Numbered from the stretch's first letter, positions 33,996-41,950 are shown. The stretch: 64,000 bases of DNA from DASQUK01 sp035641315 (GCA_035641315.1 DASQUK010000248.1:1-64000); one strand, 5' to 3'. Numbers and translations: made by a program. Notes: generated by a model from the sequence alone, not told the origin.

Positions 33996-35005
33996 TAGTT
34001 GCGGCCGTCGGGATCGCCGACTCGCCGTCCGCGGAGCCTTCGATCGAAGCCGATCATCTTGCCAAGCGCTACGGCGAGACGGTCGCCGTCGCGGACGTGA
34101 GCTTCGGAGTCGCTCCGGGGGAGATCTTCGGGTACCTGGGCCGCAACGGGTCGGGCAAGACGACCACGGTGCGGATGCTCACCACGTTGACCCGCCCCTC
34201 CTCAGGGGCCGCGCGCGTTGCGGGCGTCGACATCGCCCACGCCCGCCTCGTGCGCGAGCACATCGGTGTCACCATGCAGGACGCGGCGCTCGACGACGCG
34301 ATGACCGGCGCCGAGCACCTCCGCTTCGTCGCTGGTCTCTCGGGCGCAACCCGTAGTGCGGCGCGGGCCCGGGCTGGCGAGCTCCTCGAGTTGGTGGGCT
34401 TGGGCCAGGTCGCCGGCGAGCGGATCGGCACCTACTCGGGTGGCATGAAGCGCCGCCTCGACATCGCCTCGGCGCTGGTGGGCCAGCCATCGGTGTTGTT
34501 CCTCGACGAACCCACGACCGGGCTCGATCCCCAGAGCCGCCGAGCAGTGTGGGACGAGATCCGCTCACTCCAGGCGTCCGGTGTCACGGTGTTCCTGACC
34601 ACCCAGTACATCGAGGAGGCCGACCGGCTCGCCGGCCGGATCGCCATCGTCGATGCCGGCGCGATCATCGCCCAGGGCACCCCGGGGGAGCTGAAAGCGG
34701 CCCACGGACGAACCACGATCGCCTTCGAACACGACGGCGACGCCAACGCGATCAGCCAGGTCCTCGGTGGCACCGATGGGATCGAGATCGAGCTCAACGC
34801 CGATGGGCGCACGGTCGCGTGCCTCGACACGGCCACGAGCGGCGACGACAGCGCGCTGCGAGCACTGGATCGGATCAGGGCCGCTGGCGTCTCGCCAAGG
34901 CACCTGGCCGTGACCGAGACGAACCTCGAGGATGTGTTCGTTCGGCTGACCGGCACCGGCATCAACACCCCGACCGGCGCAACATCCAGCGAAGACGGAC
35001 GATGA
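33974..35005 (+). CDS. ABC transporter ATP-binding protein (DrrA type)
   Basis: A 343-residue ABC ATPase of the daunorubicin-resistance exporter type. Walker A GRNGSGKTT, signature YSGGMKRRLD, Walker B VLFLDEPTTGLDP and the H-loop region FLTTQYIEEADR are complete; the C-terminal 90 residues form the DrrA-type regulatory domain (NLEDVFVRLTG). It drives the two permeases that follow. The ATG at 33974 is the only good start in frame, and a palindromic operator lies over codons 3-8. Its stop overlaps the first permease gene (ATGA). Confidence 0.92.
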   Translation: MVSTIDSVVAAVGIADSPSAEPSIEADHLAKRYGETVAVADVSFGVAPGEIFGYLGRNGSGKTTTVRMLTTLTRPSSGAARVAGVDIAHARLVREHIGVTMQDAALDDAMTGAEHLRFVAGLSGATRSAARARAGELLELVGLGQVAGERIGTYSGGMKRRLDIASALVGQPSVLFLDEPTTGLDPQSRRAVWDEIRSLQASGVTVFLTTQYIEEADRLAGRIAIVDAGAIIAQGTPGELKAAHGRTTIAFEHDGDANAISQVLGGTDGIEIELNADGRTVACLDTATSGDDSALRALDRIRAAGVSPRHLAVTETNLEDVFVRLTGTGINTPTGATSSEDGR

Positions 35006-35802
35006 GCTCCTCGGCGTCGACTGGACGCGGCGGTCAGGGTGCGGCGCTGTCACTCGTGTTCCGCCGCCAAGCAGCGGCCGCGGGCCGCGACCCCGGCCCG
35101 TTCTTCGTATTGCCGGCGATGCCGGCGTTGTTGATGACCGTCGTCTTCACTGCGCTGTTCGACCGGATCAGCGAGGTACCGGGCTACGACGGCGGCGACT
35201 ACGACGCCTTCCTGATCCCCGGTGTCGTCGTCCTGGTCGCCCTGCTCGGTGCGGGCGCCACCTCCACGAGCGTCGCGGCCGATCTCCGCTCGGGTTACTT
35301 CGACCGGCTCCGTCTCCTGCCGCCGCCGCCGGTGACGCAGTTGATCGGGCGGCTGCTGTTCGAGGCCGTGCGGCTGCTGCCCGGCACGGTCGCGGTGCTG
35401 GCCCTCGGGTTCCTGTTCGGCGGCCAGAACCGCAACGGTATGGCCGGCCTGGCGGCGGTGGTGGTGCTCGTGTGCCTCCTCGGCGTCGCCTACAGCGGGG
35501 TGTTCTACGCGGTCGCCATCAGGACCCAGGATCCGCAGACCCCGTTCCAGCTCCAGCCCCTCGGGCTGCCGCTCGCGTTCCTGTCCACCGCCCTGGTGCC
35601 CTTGGCGGTGATGCCGACGTGGGCCGAGACACTGGCCCGCTACAACCCGGTCACACCGGTCGTCGACGCCAGCCGCGGAGCCCTGCTCGGTGACCTGTGG
35701 TCACACGAGCTGCTGGTAGCACTCGCGGTGCTGGCCGGCGTCATCGTCGTGACCCAGGCGCTCGCGTGGCGGGCGCTGCACTCGCACCTCGCCGGGAGCT
35801 GA
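35002..35802 (+). CDS. ABC-2 type permease (DrrB-like), first subunit
   Basis: A 266-residue membrane protein with six predicted helices of the ABC-2 class. The LRSGYFDRLRLLPPPPVTQL loop (the conserved cytoplasmic segment that contacts the ATPase) and YNPVTPVVDASRGALLG near the C-terminus are typical of DrrB-like permeases. ATG at 35002 overlaps the ATPase stop. It probably pairs with the second permease to export a hydrophobic drug or lipid. Confidence 0.9.
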   Translation: MSSSASTGRGGQGAALSLVFRRQAAAAGRDPGPFFVLPAMPALLMTVVFTALFDRISEVPGYDGGDYDAFLIPGVVVLVALLGAGATSTSVAADLRSGYFDRLRLLPPPPVTQLIGRLLFEAVRLLPGTVAVLALGFLFGGQNRNGMAGLAAVVVLVCLLGVAYSGVFYAVAIRTQDPQTPFQLQPLGLPLAFLSTALVPLAVMPTWAETLARYNPVTPVVDASRGALLGDLWSHELLVALAVLAGVIVVTQALAWRALHSHLAGS

Positions 35803-35804
35803 CG

Positions 35805-36590
35805 ATGCCCGCCCCGCGCCGTTTTGTCCGAGACATGGGTCTCGTCTTCACCCGCACCGCCAAGGAGGCCATCGGCAACGCCGGCCTGGCCTTCGTGGCC
35901 CCGACCCTCCTCGCCGTGTTCCTGATCGTCCTCTTCCAGGGCGTATACGGGAAGATCGCGGACACGACCGGCTGGCCCGCCGACCAGTTCATCGACTGGG
36001 TCGCCCCGGGCGGCGTGCTGCTGAGCGTGTTCGTCGGTGCCGGCTACACCGCGGGCGGCCTGCTGCGTGACGCCGAGAGCGGCTACCTCGACCGAATCCG
36101 GCTACTCCCCGCCAACCCCGCCGCCGTGCTCGCCGGCAAGGTCGCCTTCGAAGCCGCCCGCGCCGTCGTGCCCGCCACCGGGGTGCTGCTCGTCGCCCTG
36201 GCCTTGGGCGCCGACAACCGCAACGGCATCCCCGGAGCGCTCGGCGTCGTCGCCATTGCCGTCGCGCTGTCGGTCGCCTGGAACGGCATCTTCTACCTAT
36301 CCGCCCTCGCCACCAGGAACCACGCCGCCGTGCTCGGGCTCCAACCCCTGTTCATGCCGGTGATCATGTTCTCCACCTTCTGGGTGCCTGCCAGGTTCAT
36401 GCCGGGCTGGTACGAGGCGGCCGCGACCTGGAACCCCTTCACCCCTACCCTCGACGCCGCGCGGTCGATCCTGCTCGGCACCGCCGATTGGGGCGCCCTC
36501 GGCGTCGGGCTGAGCGCGCTCGCCGCCCTCGCAGTCGTGACCTACGGCCTCGCCGGCCGCCACTACGCCACCGCTACCACCGCCGACTGA
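35805..36590 (+). CDS. ABC-2 type permease (DrrB-like), second subunit
   Basis: A 261-residue homologue of the preceding permease, with six helices, the loop LRDAESGYLDRIRLLPANPA and the C-terminal WNPFTPTLDAARSILLG. ATG at 35805 follows the first permease stop by two bases. The presence of two different permease genes with one ATPase suggests a heterodimeric channel. Expression should follow the HxlR-controlled promoter upstream. Confidence 0.9.
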   Translation: MPAPRRFVRDMGLVFTRTAKEAIGNAGLAFVAPTLLAVFLIVLFQGVYGKIADTTGWPADQFIDWVAPGGVLLSVFVGAGYTAGGLLRDAESGYLDRIRLLPANPAAVLAGKVAFEAARAVVPATGVLLVALALGADNRNGIPGALGVVAIAVALSVAWNGIFYLSALATRNHAAVLGLQPLFMPVIMFSTFWVPARFMPGWYEAAATWNPFTPTLDAARSILLGTADWGALGVGLSALAALAVVTYGLAGRHYATATTAD

Positions 36591-36629
36591 CCAGCCCACG
36601 ACACCGACCACCAATACGAGAGGACACAC

Positions 36630-36998
36630 ACGGGTTCACCATTCGTCTGGTACGACGTCACCGCCACAGCCGACGACGCCGACACCGTCTGCGAGTTCTA
36701 CGTCGCGCTGCTCGGCTGGACCATCGGCCCCGACACCAACCCCGGCCCCTACAACGGCTGGATCACCGACGGCGACCAACCTTGGGCATCGGTCATCGAA
36801 GCCGGCGGCGCCACCGCGGGACGCTGGGTCCCCTACGTCCAGGTCGAGGACCTCGACACTGCGGTCGACAAGGCCACGGCGCTCGGCGCGACCGTCGTCG
36901 CCGGCAAGGCCGACGGGCCCGCCGGCACCGCGGTCACCATCGCCGACCCTGGCGGGGCCCTCCTCGCGCTGTGGACCCCGTTCGCCGACAAGACCTGA
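36630..36998 (+). CDS. VOC/glyoxalase-family protein with an ACG start codon
   Basis: A complete 122-residue VOC-fold protein: PFVWYDVTATADDADTVCEF, LLGWTIGPDTNPG, RWVPYVQVEDLDTAVDKA and ADPGGALLALWTPF. VOC proteins bind metals and act as isomerases, dioxygenases or drug-binding resistance proteins. In this frame no ATG, GTG or TTG exists between the upstream permease stop and the domain. An ACG at 36630 stands exactly where homologues have ATG (M-G-S-P-F) and AGAGGA lies five bases upstream. Either ACG is used as a rare start or the base is an error or mutation. It is the last gene of the ABC exporter operon. Confidence 0.78.
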   Translation, partial: TGSPFVWYDVTATADDADTVCEFYVALLGWTIGPDTNPGPYNGWITDGDQPWASVIEAGGATAGRWVPYVQVEDLDTAVDKATALGATVVAGKADGPAGTAVTIADPGGALLALWTPFADKT

Positions 36999-37146
36999 CC
37001 AAGAGAACCTCCTCTGGCGGCCGGAGGTCGTGCAATCGGATGGGGGTCACGGCCGGTGATCAGATCTCCTTCGCCAGTCACCGAGCCACGCCCGGGTCTG
37101 GACGACTGCTGGTCGGCGATTGATCGGGGCGGCCGGGTCGTCGATC

Positions 37147-37977
37147 TCAGGGCGGAGGTTCGACGAGTCGGTAGCCGCCCGAGTCGAGCAGTGACCGGAT
37201 GTGGGCGGCGACCGCAGCGGGTGCGGGAGCGTCGGGCACGCTCTGTAGCAGCCCGGCTGCATCGTAGAGTGCTTCCATCTCCGCGACCGCAGCGGCGATG
37301 TCGTCGGGGGAAGGTTCGTCGGCATCGGCAGGATCGACCCGACCGAGGGCAATCGCCGCCGGCACCCGCTTCCGGCAATGACACCGTGCTCGATCAGCGG
37401 CGACGAGCCCACAGTGCTCGGCGACGAACGTTCGCACGGCGGCCCGAGCCCGCGAGAGGCGCTTGCGGTACGCCGTCTCGGTGGTGTTGCAGATCCACGC
37501 ACCCTCGGTCGACGACACGCCGAACACCTCGCCGAGCACGTAGGCGACCCGCAGCTGCCGGTCGAGGCAGGTCAGCAGCGCGAGCGTGCACCCGTGCTTC
37601 ACCTCCCGGGCGAGGAGGTCGAGCTCCGGCGCGGCGTCCGGCGCGACGGGCGCGAGGCCGTCGAGGAGATCGTCCGCGAAAGCACCGAACGTCAACTCGA
37701 ACCGCTCGACGGCGCTGCGTTTCCGGTCGAGCAGGTGGTTCACGGCGACGCGGTGGACCCAGGTGGTGAAGGCGGCCTCGCCGTTGAACGTCGACAGGCG
37801 GGTGAGCACCTTGACCAGGATCTCCTGGGTCGCGTCCAGAGCATCGTCGGCACCGCCAGTCATGCGCACGGCGAGGCGATGGATGTTGTCCCGCACCGCG
37901 AGGAGCAGCGCCTCGACAGCGTCCCGGTCGCCCTCCTGTGCGCGACGCACGAGCCCGGGAAGGGGGTCGGGGGTCAC
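37147..37977 (-). CDS. ECF-type sigma factor with C-terminal extension
   Basis: A 276-residue sigma-70 family protein. Region 2 (ALDATQEILVKVLTRLSTFN, then FTTWVHRVAVNHLLDRKR) and region 4 (LLTCLDRQLRVAYVLGEVFG, TETAYRKRLSRARAAVRTF) are clear. An extension of about 90 residues starts with the Cys motif RCHCRKR and is otherwise helical. The same Cys motif occurs in the decayed copy at 32307-32690. GTG at 37977 overlaps the stop of an NTF2-like gene (GTGA), so a small ligand-binding fold is co-translated with it. Confidence 0.88.
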   Translation of the reverse strand: MTPDPLPGLVRRAQEGDRDAVEALLLAVRDNIHRLAVRMTGGADDALDATQEILVKVLTRLSTFNGEAAFTTWVHRVAVNHLLDRKRSAVERFELTFGAFADDLLDGLAPVAPDAAPELDLLAREVKHGCTLALLTCLDRQLRVAYVLGEVFGVSSTEGAWICNTTETAYRKRLSRARAAVRTFVAEHCGLVAADRARCHCRKRVPAAIALGRVDPADADEPSPDDIAAAVAEMEALYDAAGLLQSVPDAPAPAAVAAHIRSLLDSGGYRLVEPPP

Positions 37978-38351
37978 GGCTTGTCCACGACGACGAGCCA
38001 GCGCCCGTCGGGCTGTCGGCGCAGGACGTCGGCACTGCGCCCGCCCTGTCGCACCTCCGCGCCCTCGGGCGTCGTTCCGGTCATCGTCCACTCGTTCACG
38101 ACGAGGGCGACGTCGCCGGCGTCGAGCACCTGGACCGTGTCGGTGATCATGCGAGGTCGAAGGGCGAGCAGGTCGGCCAACGCCGCTGCGATGGCGGCGT
38201 GACCTCGGGCGACGATACCGGGCTGCGGCTCGAACACTGCGGAGGGCTCGTACAGGGCGACGAGGCCGTCCAAATCGCGGGCGTGCACGAGGTCGGTGAA
38301 CGTGCGCATCAGCGCCTCGGGAGTGGACGTGTCGATGTCGTTGGTGGTCAT
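37974..38351 (-). CDS. NTF2/SnoaL-like protein (YybH/SgcJ type)
   Basis: A 125-residue NTF2-fold protein: TPEALMRTFTDLVHARDLDG, LYEPSAVFEPQPGIVARG and RQGGRSADVLRRQPDGRWLV. The fold binds small hydrophobic ligands or acts as a polyketide-type cyclase. In some ECF sigma families an NTF2-like domain is fused to the sigma factor and controls it; here it is a separate gene overlapping the sigma start (GTGA), so a regulatory role is a reasonable guess. ATG at 38351. Confidence 0.85.
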   Translation of the reverse strand: MTTNDIDTSTPEALMRTFTDLVHARDLDGLVALYEPSAVFEPQPGIVARGHAAIAAALADLLALRPRMITDTVQVLDAGDVALVVNEWTMTGTTPEGAEVRQGGRSADVLRRQPDGRWLVVVDKP

Positions 38352-38551
38352 GCTTGGTTGGACGAGGGGTCGCGGGCGTTGTGACGGAGCATCTCGCCGG
38401 TGCCGCCTCGACCGGACACGCCGCCGACCTCCTGAGGGCGCCCGGCGAAACTCGTCGCGAGACTACGGAGCGGGGAACGGCTGGCTCACCAGCAGGCCAG
38501 GTCATGCCGTCCGCCACGAGGCAGACGTCGACGGTCTCTGAGCTGCCACGT

Positions 38552-38914
38552 CTAACGCGTGGTCTTCGACTTCTTCGCTTTGGGGGGCAGCGAGCTGATG
38601 TGTTCGAGCGCCTTGGTGATCCAGGGCTCGGCGTTCGCTGGTGCCGTACGCCACGAGGGCGGCAGTGCGACATAGCCACCCATGGGCCGCTCCTCCGGTC
38701 CGAAAGGCCCGGCGCCCTCTTCGCTGAGCAGTGCCTCTCGCTCGGGGTCAGGGAGCTTGATGCCGACGTCTGCGCCGAAGAGGCCCATGAACATGTTGCC
38801 GTTCACGAACGCGCCGAGATTGCCGAACATCGGCTTGACCTCGACCCGGGGATCATCGGGCACCAACGAGTGGAAGAACTCCTTGTCCGCGTCGGTGGGC
38901 TTGGGCATCTCCAC
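38552..38914 (-). CDS. TfoX N-terminal-like protein
   Basis: A 120-residue protein with the TfoX-N core: KEFFHSLVPDDPRVEVKPMF, GNLGAFVNGNMFMGLFG, VGIKLPDPEREALLSEEGAG, FGPEERPMGGYVALP. The Lys-rich tail (PPKAKKSKTTR) may bind nucleic acid or be disordered. GTG at 38914 follows GGAGGT by six bases, which decides it over an ATG two codons later. It lies 22 bases after the SRPBCC-DUF2461 gene in the same direction. Function of the family in non-competent bacteria is unknown. Confidence 0.8.
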   Translation of the reverse strand: MEMPKPTDADKEFFHSLVPDDPRVEVKPMFGNLGAFVNGNMFMGLFGADVGIKLPDPEREALLSEEGAGPFGPEERPMGGYVALPPSWRTAPANAEPWITKALEHISSLPPKAKKSKTTR

Positions 38915-38936
38915 AATTGCACCTCCGGTGGATGGG

Positions 38937-40079
38937 TCAACGCTCCTGCACGTGAGTAACGAGCCAGCGGTGCAGCGGCGCGAGCGCGCTCCAGTGCTGG
39001 CCGAGCGTGGGCAGCAGGCGCTCGGGGTCCAGGGCCAGGTCGGCGGGTTCGTCGTGGTGGACGAACAGCGCGCTGTGGCGCAGGAAACGGGCTCCGGGTC
39101 CCTCGGCCGGATAGCCGGTCGGCACCCGTTTGTAGGTCTGGCCCTCGATCCGGTGGCCGGCCTTTTCGATGCTGTCGACGGCGCCGACCAGCTCGGCTCT
39201 GGTCTCGTCGTCGGTGACCGCGGCACGGAAGCGGCCCAGCACGGTCTTGTCGAAGCCATGGCTGCCGGCCCCGACACCGACCAGGTCGGGGGCGACGCGC
39301 ACGAACAGCCCCGAGACCGCGGCCTTGCGGTCGCCTTCCCAGAACCAGAAGTCGAGGTGGTCCTTGTAGGGGCGCTTGTCGGCGCTGAAGCGGATGTCGC
39401 GGTTGATGCGGAAGATCGACCCCGACACCCGGGGCTCCGCTTGGATGCCCGGGACGATGGCGGCAAGGGAAGGGGCGACGGCGTCCACGAACGCCTTGGC
39501 CGCCTCCACGTACGCGCGCTGGTAGCGGGCGCGGTTGGCCTCGAACCAAACCTTGGTGTTGTCACGGCCCACCTCGCCGAGGAAGGCGAGCGTGTCGGAC
39601 GGAAACGCGAACGACGTGCTCACCAGGGTCGGGTCGGGCCCGGGGTCGCCGCCAGCAGCCCGAACGGCGAGGCGGTCGAGGTAGTGGCCCCAGCCCTCGC
39701 GATGGGGATCGAGCGCCATGGGGGGCAGGCCGGCGTGGGTGAGCCGGACCAGGGTGCCGCCCCGGTCAGCCTCGAAGGTCACCTCGACGGTGCTGCTCCC
39801 CGGCGGAACCCCGAGGGCCTCGTTCTCCCAGCCCCAGGTGAGGACGATCCGCCGGTGAGGCTCGACGACGACGAACCGGCCGGTGGCATAGCCGTCGCCG
39901 CGCACGTTCATACGGAATGTCCCGCCCGGTCGCGGGTCGATCTCGGCCATGACCCCCTGCCACGAGAGCCACCGACTCCGGTCGCAAAAGAACGAGAACA
40001 CCGTCTCCGGGGCGGCATCGATCCACCGCTCCACGGTCACAACGTCACCGTGATCACCGCAGCCTGCGTCGTGGCTCAC
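38937..40079 (-). CDS. Fusion of an SRPBCC (AHSA1-like) domain and a DUF2461 domain
   Basis: A 380-residue protein joining two domains that are usually separate. Residues about 1-165 are an AHSA1-like SRPBCC domain (VTVERWIDAAPETVFSFFCD, RRIVLTWGWENEALGVPPGS, LVRLTHAGLPP). Residues 185-380 are DUF2461 (FLGEVGRDNTKVWFEANRAR, IFRINRDIRFSADKRPYKDH, LDFWFWEGDRK). The linker is short (RAAGGDPGPDPTLVSTSFAF). GTG at 40079 overlaps the ArsR gene by 26 bases, the common ArsR-SRPBCC operon layout. One open frame covers both parts, so the fusion is real in this sequence. Confidence 0.82.
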   Translation of the reverse strand: MSHDAGCGDHGDVVTVERWIDAAPETVFSFFCDRSRWLSWQGVMAEIDPRPGGTFRMNVRGDGYATGRFVVVEPHRRIVLTWGWENEALGVPPGSSTVEVTFEADRGGTLVRLTHAGLPPMALDPHREGWGHYLDRLAVRAAGGDPGPDPTLVSTSFAFPSDTLAFLGEVGRDNTKVWFEANRARYQRAYVEAAKAFVDAVAPSLAAIVPGIQAEPRVSGSIFRINRDIRFSADKRPYKDHLDFWFWEGDRKAAVSGLFVRVAPDLVGVGAGSHGFDKTVLGRFRAAVTDDETRAELVGAVDSIEKAGHRIEGQTYKRVPTGYPAEGPGARFLRHSALFVHHDEPADLALDPERLLPTLGQHWSALAPLHRWLVTHVQER

Positions 40080-40395
40080 GGCGGACCTCCTCGTCCTTGA
40101 TGCGCTCGGCCTGCTGGGCCAGGGCCGCGAGGGTGTCGAGCTCACCGGCCCATAACGATTCGAGGTACGCGGCGAGCGGACCGAGCGCGTGGCGGTCAGC
40201 CCGGTAGTAGCGGCGGGTGCCCTCCCGGCGGACAGCGACCAGGCCGATCTCCCGCAGAACCGCCAGATGCTGGGACACGGCACCGAAGGTCACATCGAAA
40301 TGACCGGCGATGTCGCCGGCCGTGCGCTCACGATCCCAGCACAGCCGCAAGATCTCCCGCCGCCGCGGCTCGGCCACCGCTCGCACCGCGTCCAT
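40054..40395 (-). CDS. ArsR-family transcriptional regulator
   Basis: A 113-residue winged-helix repressor: AVAEPRRREILRLCWDRERT, AGDIAGHFDVTFGAVSQHLA, VRREGTRRYYRADRHAL. The metal-site Cys pattern of arsenic or cadmium sensors is absent, as in the ArsR proteins paired with AHSA1/SRPBCC genes. It starts at ATG 40395, overlaps the fusion gene, and faces the ABM monooxygenase across two mirror-image 18-base elements. Confidence 0.9.
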   Translation of the reverse strand: MDAVRAVAEPRRREILRLCWDRERTAGDIAGHFDVTFGAVSQHLAVLREIGLVAVRREGTRRYYRADRHALGPLAAYLESLWAGELDTLAALAQQAERIKDEEVRREPRRRLR

Positions 40396-40402
40396 GGCAT
40401 AA

Positions 40403-40465
40403 CTTTAGCTCGCACTGAAGCTTGACGACCGGCCACCGCCTCCCTAACTTCAGGCTTCACTAAAG
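40403..40465. promoter_or_regulatory. Two mirror-image CTTTAG-N6-CTGAAG elements
   Basis: CTTTAG-N6-CTGAAG at 40403-40420 is repeated in reverse orientation as CTTCAG-N6-CTAAAG at 40448-40465. The two 18-base sites face each other across 27 bases in the region between the arsR start (40395) and the ABM gene (40507). They are the best candidates for ArsR binding sites controlling both directions. Confidence 0.6.
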
Positions 40466-40506
40466 AAACCTGCGGCTCTTCGAGGCGCGTCCTCGTGGGA
40501 GGCCCG

Positions 40507-40827
40507 ATGTCCGAGCTGACCGTCATCGCCACCGGCAAGGCCAAGCCCGGGATGGGCGACAAGCTCGAGCAGATCCTGCGGGGGTGCGTAGCTGCGACGC
40601 ACGACGAGCCCGGCAACCTGCACTACAGCCTCCACCGCTCGGTAGAGGACCCCGATGTCGTCGTCGGCATCGAGCGTTGGACCTCACAGGAAGCGCTCGA
40701 TGCCCACTTCGCCACCCCGCACATCAAGACCGTGATCGCCGAAACCGGTCCGATCCTGAGCGCGCCACCCGAGGTGCAGGTCTTCACGATGCTGCCCGAA
40801 GGCACCTCACCCAAGGGCCGCCTCTAG
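40507..40827 (+). CDS. Antibiotic biosynthesis monooxygenase (ABM) domain protein
   Basis: A 106-residue ABM-fold protein similar to quinol monooxygenase YgiN: ELTVIATGKAKPGMGDKLEQ, GNLHYSLHRSVEDPDVVVGI, ERWTSQEALDAHFATPHI. Such small dimeric proteins oxidise quinols or aromatic polyketides without metal or flavin. ATG at 40507 follows GGGAGG; an ATG four codons upstream is less well placed. It is divergent from the ArsR operon and probably under the same control. Confidence 0.85.
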   Translation: MSELTVIATGKAKPGMGDKLEQILRGCVAATHDEPGNLHYSLHRSVEDPDVVVGIERWTSQEALDAHFATPHIKTVIAETGPILSAPPEVQVFTMLPEGTSPKGRL

Positions 40828-40877
40828 CGTCGCGTGCTGGCCGAAGGTCGGGCCGGCTTGCAACTCGTGCCGACCTA

Positions 40878-40931
40878 CGTTGCACCCGGGTGAGCGGCAG
40901 GCCCCCCGCACGTTCACCCGGGTGAGCGGCC
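40878..40931 (+). repeat. Tandem CACCCGGGTGAGCGGC repeat
   Basis: CACCCGGGTGAGCGGC occurs at 40883-40898 and again at 40915-40930, each preceded by CGTT. The core CACCCGGGTG is itself a palindrome. The block lies between the ABM and TMEM175 genes. A related but imperfect copy of the whole block is found at 41908-41950. Confidence 0.6.
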
Positions 40932-40968
40932 ACGTGGTCCCGCGATCTAGATCACGTGGCGTTGGACG

Positions 40969-41616
40969 TCACGACGCGTCGAGACCTCGCGATCGATCGG
41001 CGCTGTTGCCCTTGTCGGACTCGTTCCGGAGGCCGAGGGGGAGGAGGAGCGCGAGCGCGATCGCGAGGTAGCCGCAGACGGCGACCACGGGCAGCGCGAG
41101 GGCGAGCAGGATCAGGACGACGTAGGCAGCGAGGCTTGGCGTCAGACGCTGGGCGAGGAGCTGCACTTCTTGGTCGTCGGCGTCGGGTCGGACCAATCGA
41201 CGCCGGACGGCGTAGCGCCACATCGTCGACACGAGCACGGCCACGAGCAGAAGGTTGATCCCGAGGATCGTCGCGGCGACGCGCTCTGCGTCCTGTTCGT
41301 TGATGTGCTCGGCGACCAGTCCCGTGGGGAAAGGGAGGAACGACACGAGCATGAGGAGCAACAGGTTGAGTCGCACGAACACGGTGTCGACGCCGTGCAG
41401 GTAGTGGGTGATGGCGGTGTGCCGGACCCACGTCACACCGATGGTGGCGAAGCTGACGAGGTACGCGAGGTACGAGGGCCACTGATCCACGAACGCGTCG
41501 AGGAGGTCGTCGCCGGCATCGGACGGCACGGAGATCTCGAGCACGAGCAGCGTGATCGCGATCGCGAAGACGCCATCGCTGAAGGCTTCGAGCCGCCCGG
41601 TGCGCAGCGTGGCCAC
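40969..41616 (-). CDS. TMEM175-family ion channel protein
   Basis: A 215-residue membrane protein with six predicted helices. The family hallmark FSDGVFAIAITLLVLEI (12-28) lines the pore in TMEM175 potassium channels; the FATIGVTWVRHTAITHYL segment is also conserved. Bacterial members form tetrameric K+ leak channels. ATG at 41616. The gene is bracketed by the imperfect repeats at 40876-40931 and 41896-41950 and is followed upstream by a GH3 gene remnant. Confidence 0.88.
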   Translation of the reverse strand: MATLRTGRLEAFSDGVFAIAITLLVLEISVPSDAGDDLLDAFVDQWPSYLAYLVSFATIGVTWVRHTAITHYLHGVDTVFVRLNLLLLMLVSFLPFPTGLVAEHINEQDAERVAATILGINLLLVAVLVSTMWRYAVRRRLVRPDADDQEVQLLAQRLTPSLAAYVVLILLALALPVVAVCGYLAIALALLLPLGLRNESDKGNSADRSRGLDAS

Positions 41617-41650
41617 GGCAGCTGACTTCCGCGGCCGAAGTGCCGGCCCG

Positions 41651-41853
41651 TCAGGTCGACATCGGCTTGGGGGTGTAGCCGGCGCTCATCGCGACGCCCT
41701 CCGGGATGCGGGGTCGCGGGGGTAGCCGAGAATGGCGCCGATGACGCTGATGATCAGCGAGAACCGCTCGTCGTCGCTCATCTGCTCTTCGATCTCGCGG
41801 GCGCGGTCGTCCGGTGATGTCGGCGGCATCTCGGGCTTGTCGATCGCCGTCAT
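41651..41853 (-). pseudogene. N-terminal remnant of a GH3 beta-glucosidase gene
   Basis: From ATG 41853 the minus strand reads RAREIEEQMSDDERFSLIIS and continues to a stop at 41686. In the next frame, after a one-base shift near 41712-41720, the text RIPEGVAMSAGYTPKP follows to a stop at 41651. Both pieces match the start of GH3 beta-glucosidases (a helix with MTxDERFSL, then R-I-P-E-G-x-x-M-S-A-G-Y). About 60 residues remain of an enzyme normally over 600 long, so this is a truncated, frameshifted relic. Confidence 0.6.
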
Positions 41854-41907
41854 GCTGGGCCCCCTCAGCTCGCGTGGGTCCGACGGTCGCGACCGTACGT
41901 CGACGAG

Positions 41908-41950
41908 GGGTGAGAGCGGCCGCCCGCCCGCAGGTTCACCCTGGTGAATC
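41908..41950 (+). repeat. Imperfect copy of the 40889-40931 element
   Basis: This 43-base block starts with GGGTGAG, continues through AGCGGCCGCCCGCCCGCA and ends with the perfect palindrome TTCACCCTGGTGAA. It aligns with 40889-40927 at roughly 80% with two small gaps. The similarity runs a little further upstream (both have TACGT about 12 bases before GGGTGAG). The rest of 41854-42120 holds no gene that I can support. Confidence 0.45.

Noticed and set aside
40930..40960. Stem-loop CCACGTG...CACGTGG with an inner GATCTAGATC palindrome after the ABM gene
   Set aside because: Each half is itself palindromic and the combined stem is only seven bases, so a terminator or operator call would be a guess.
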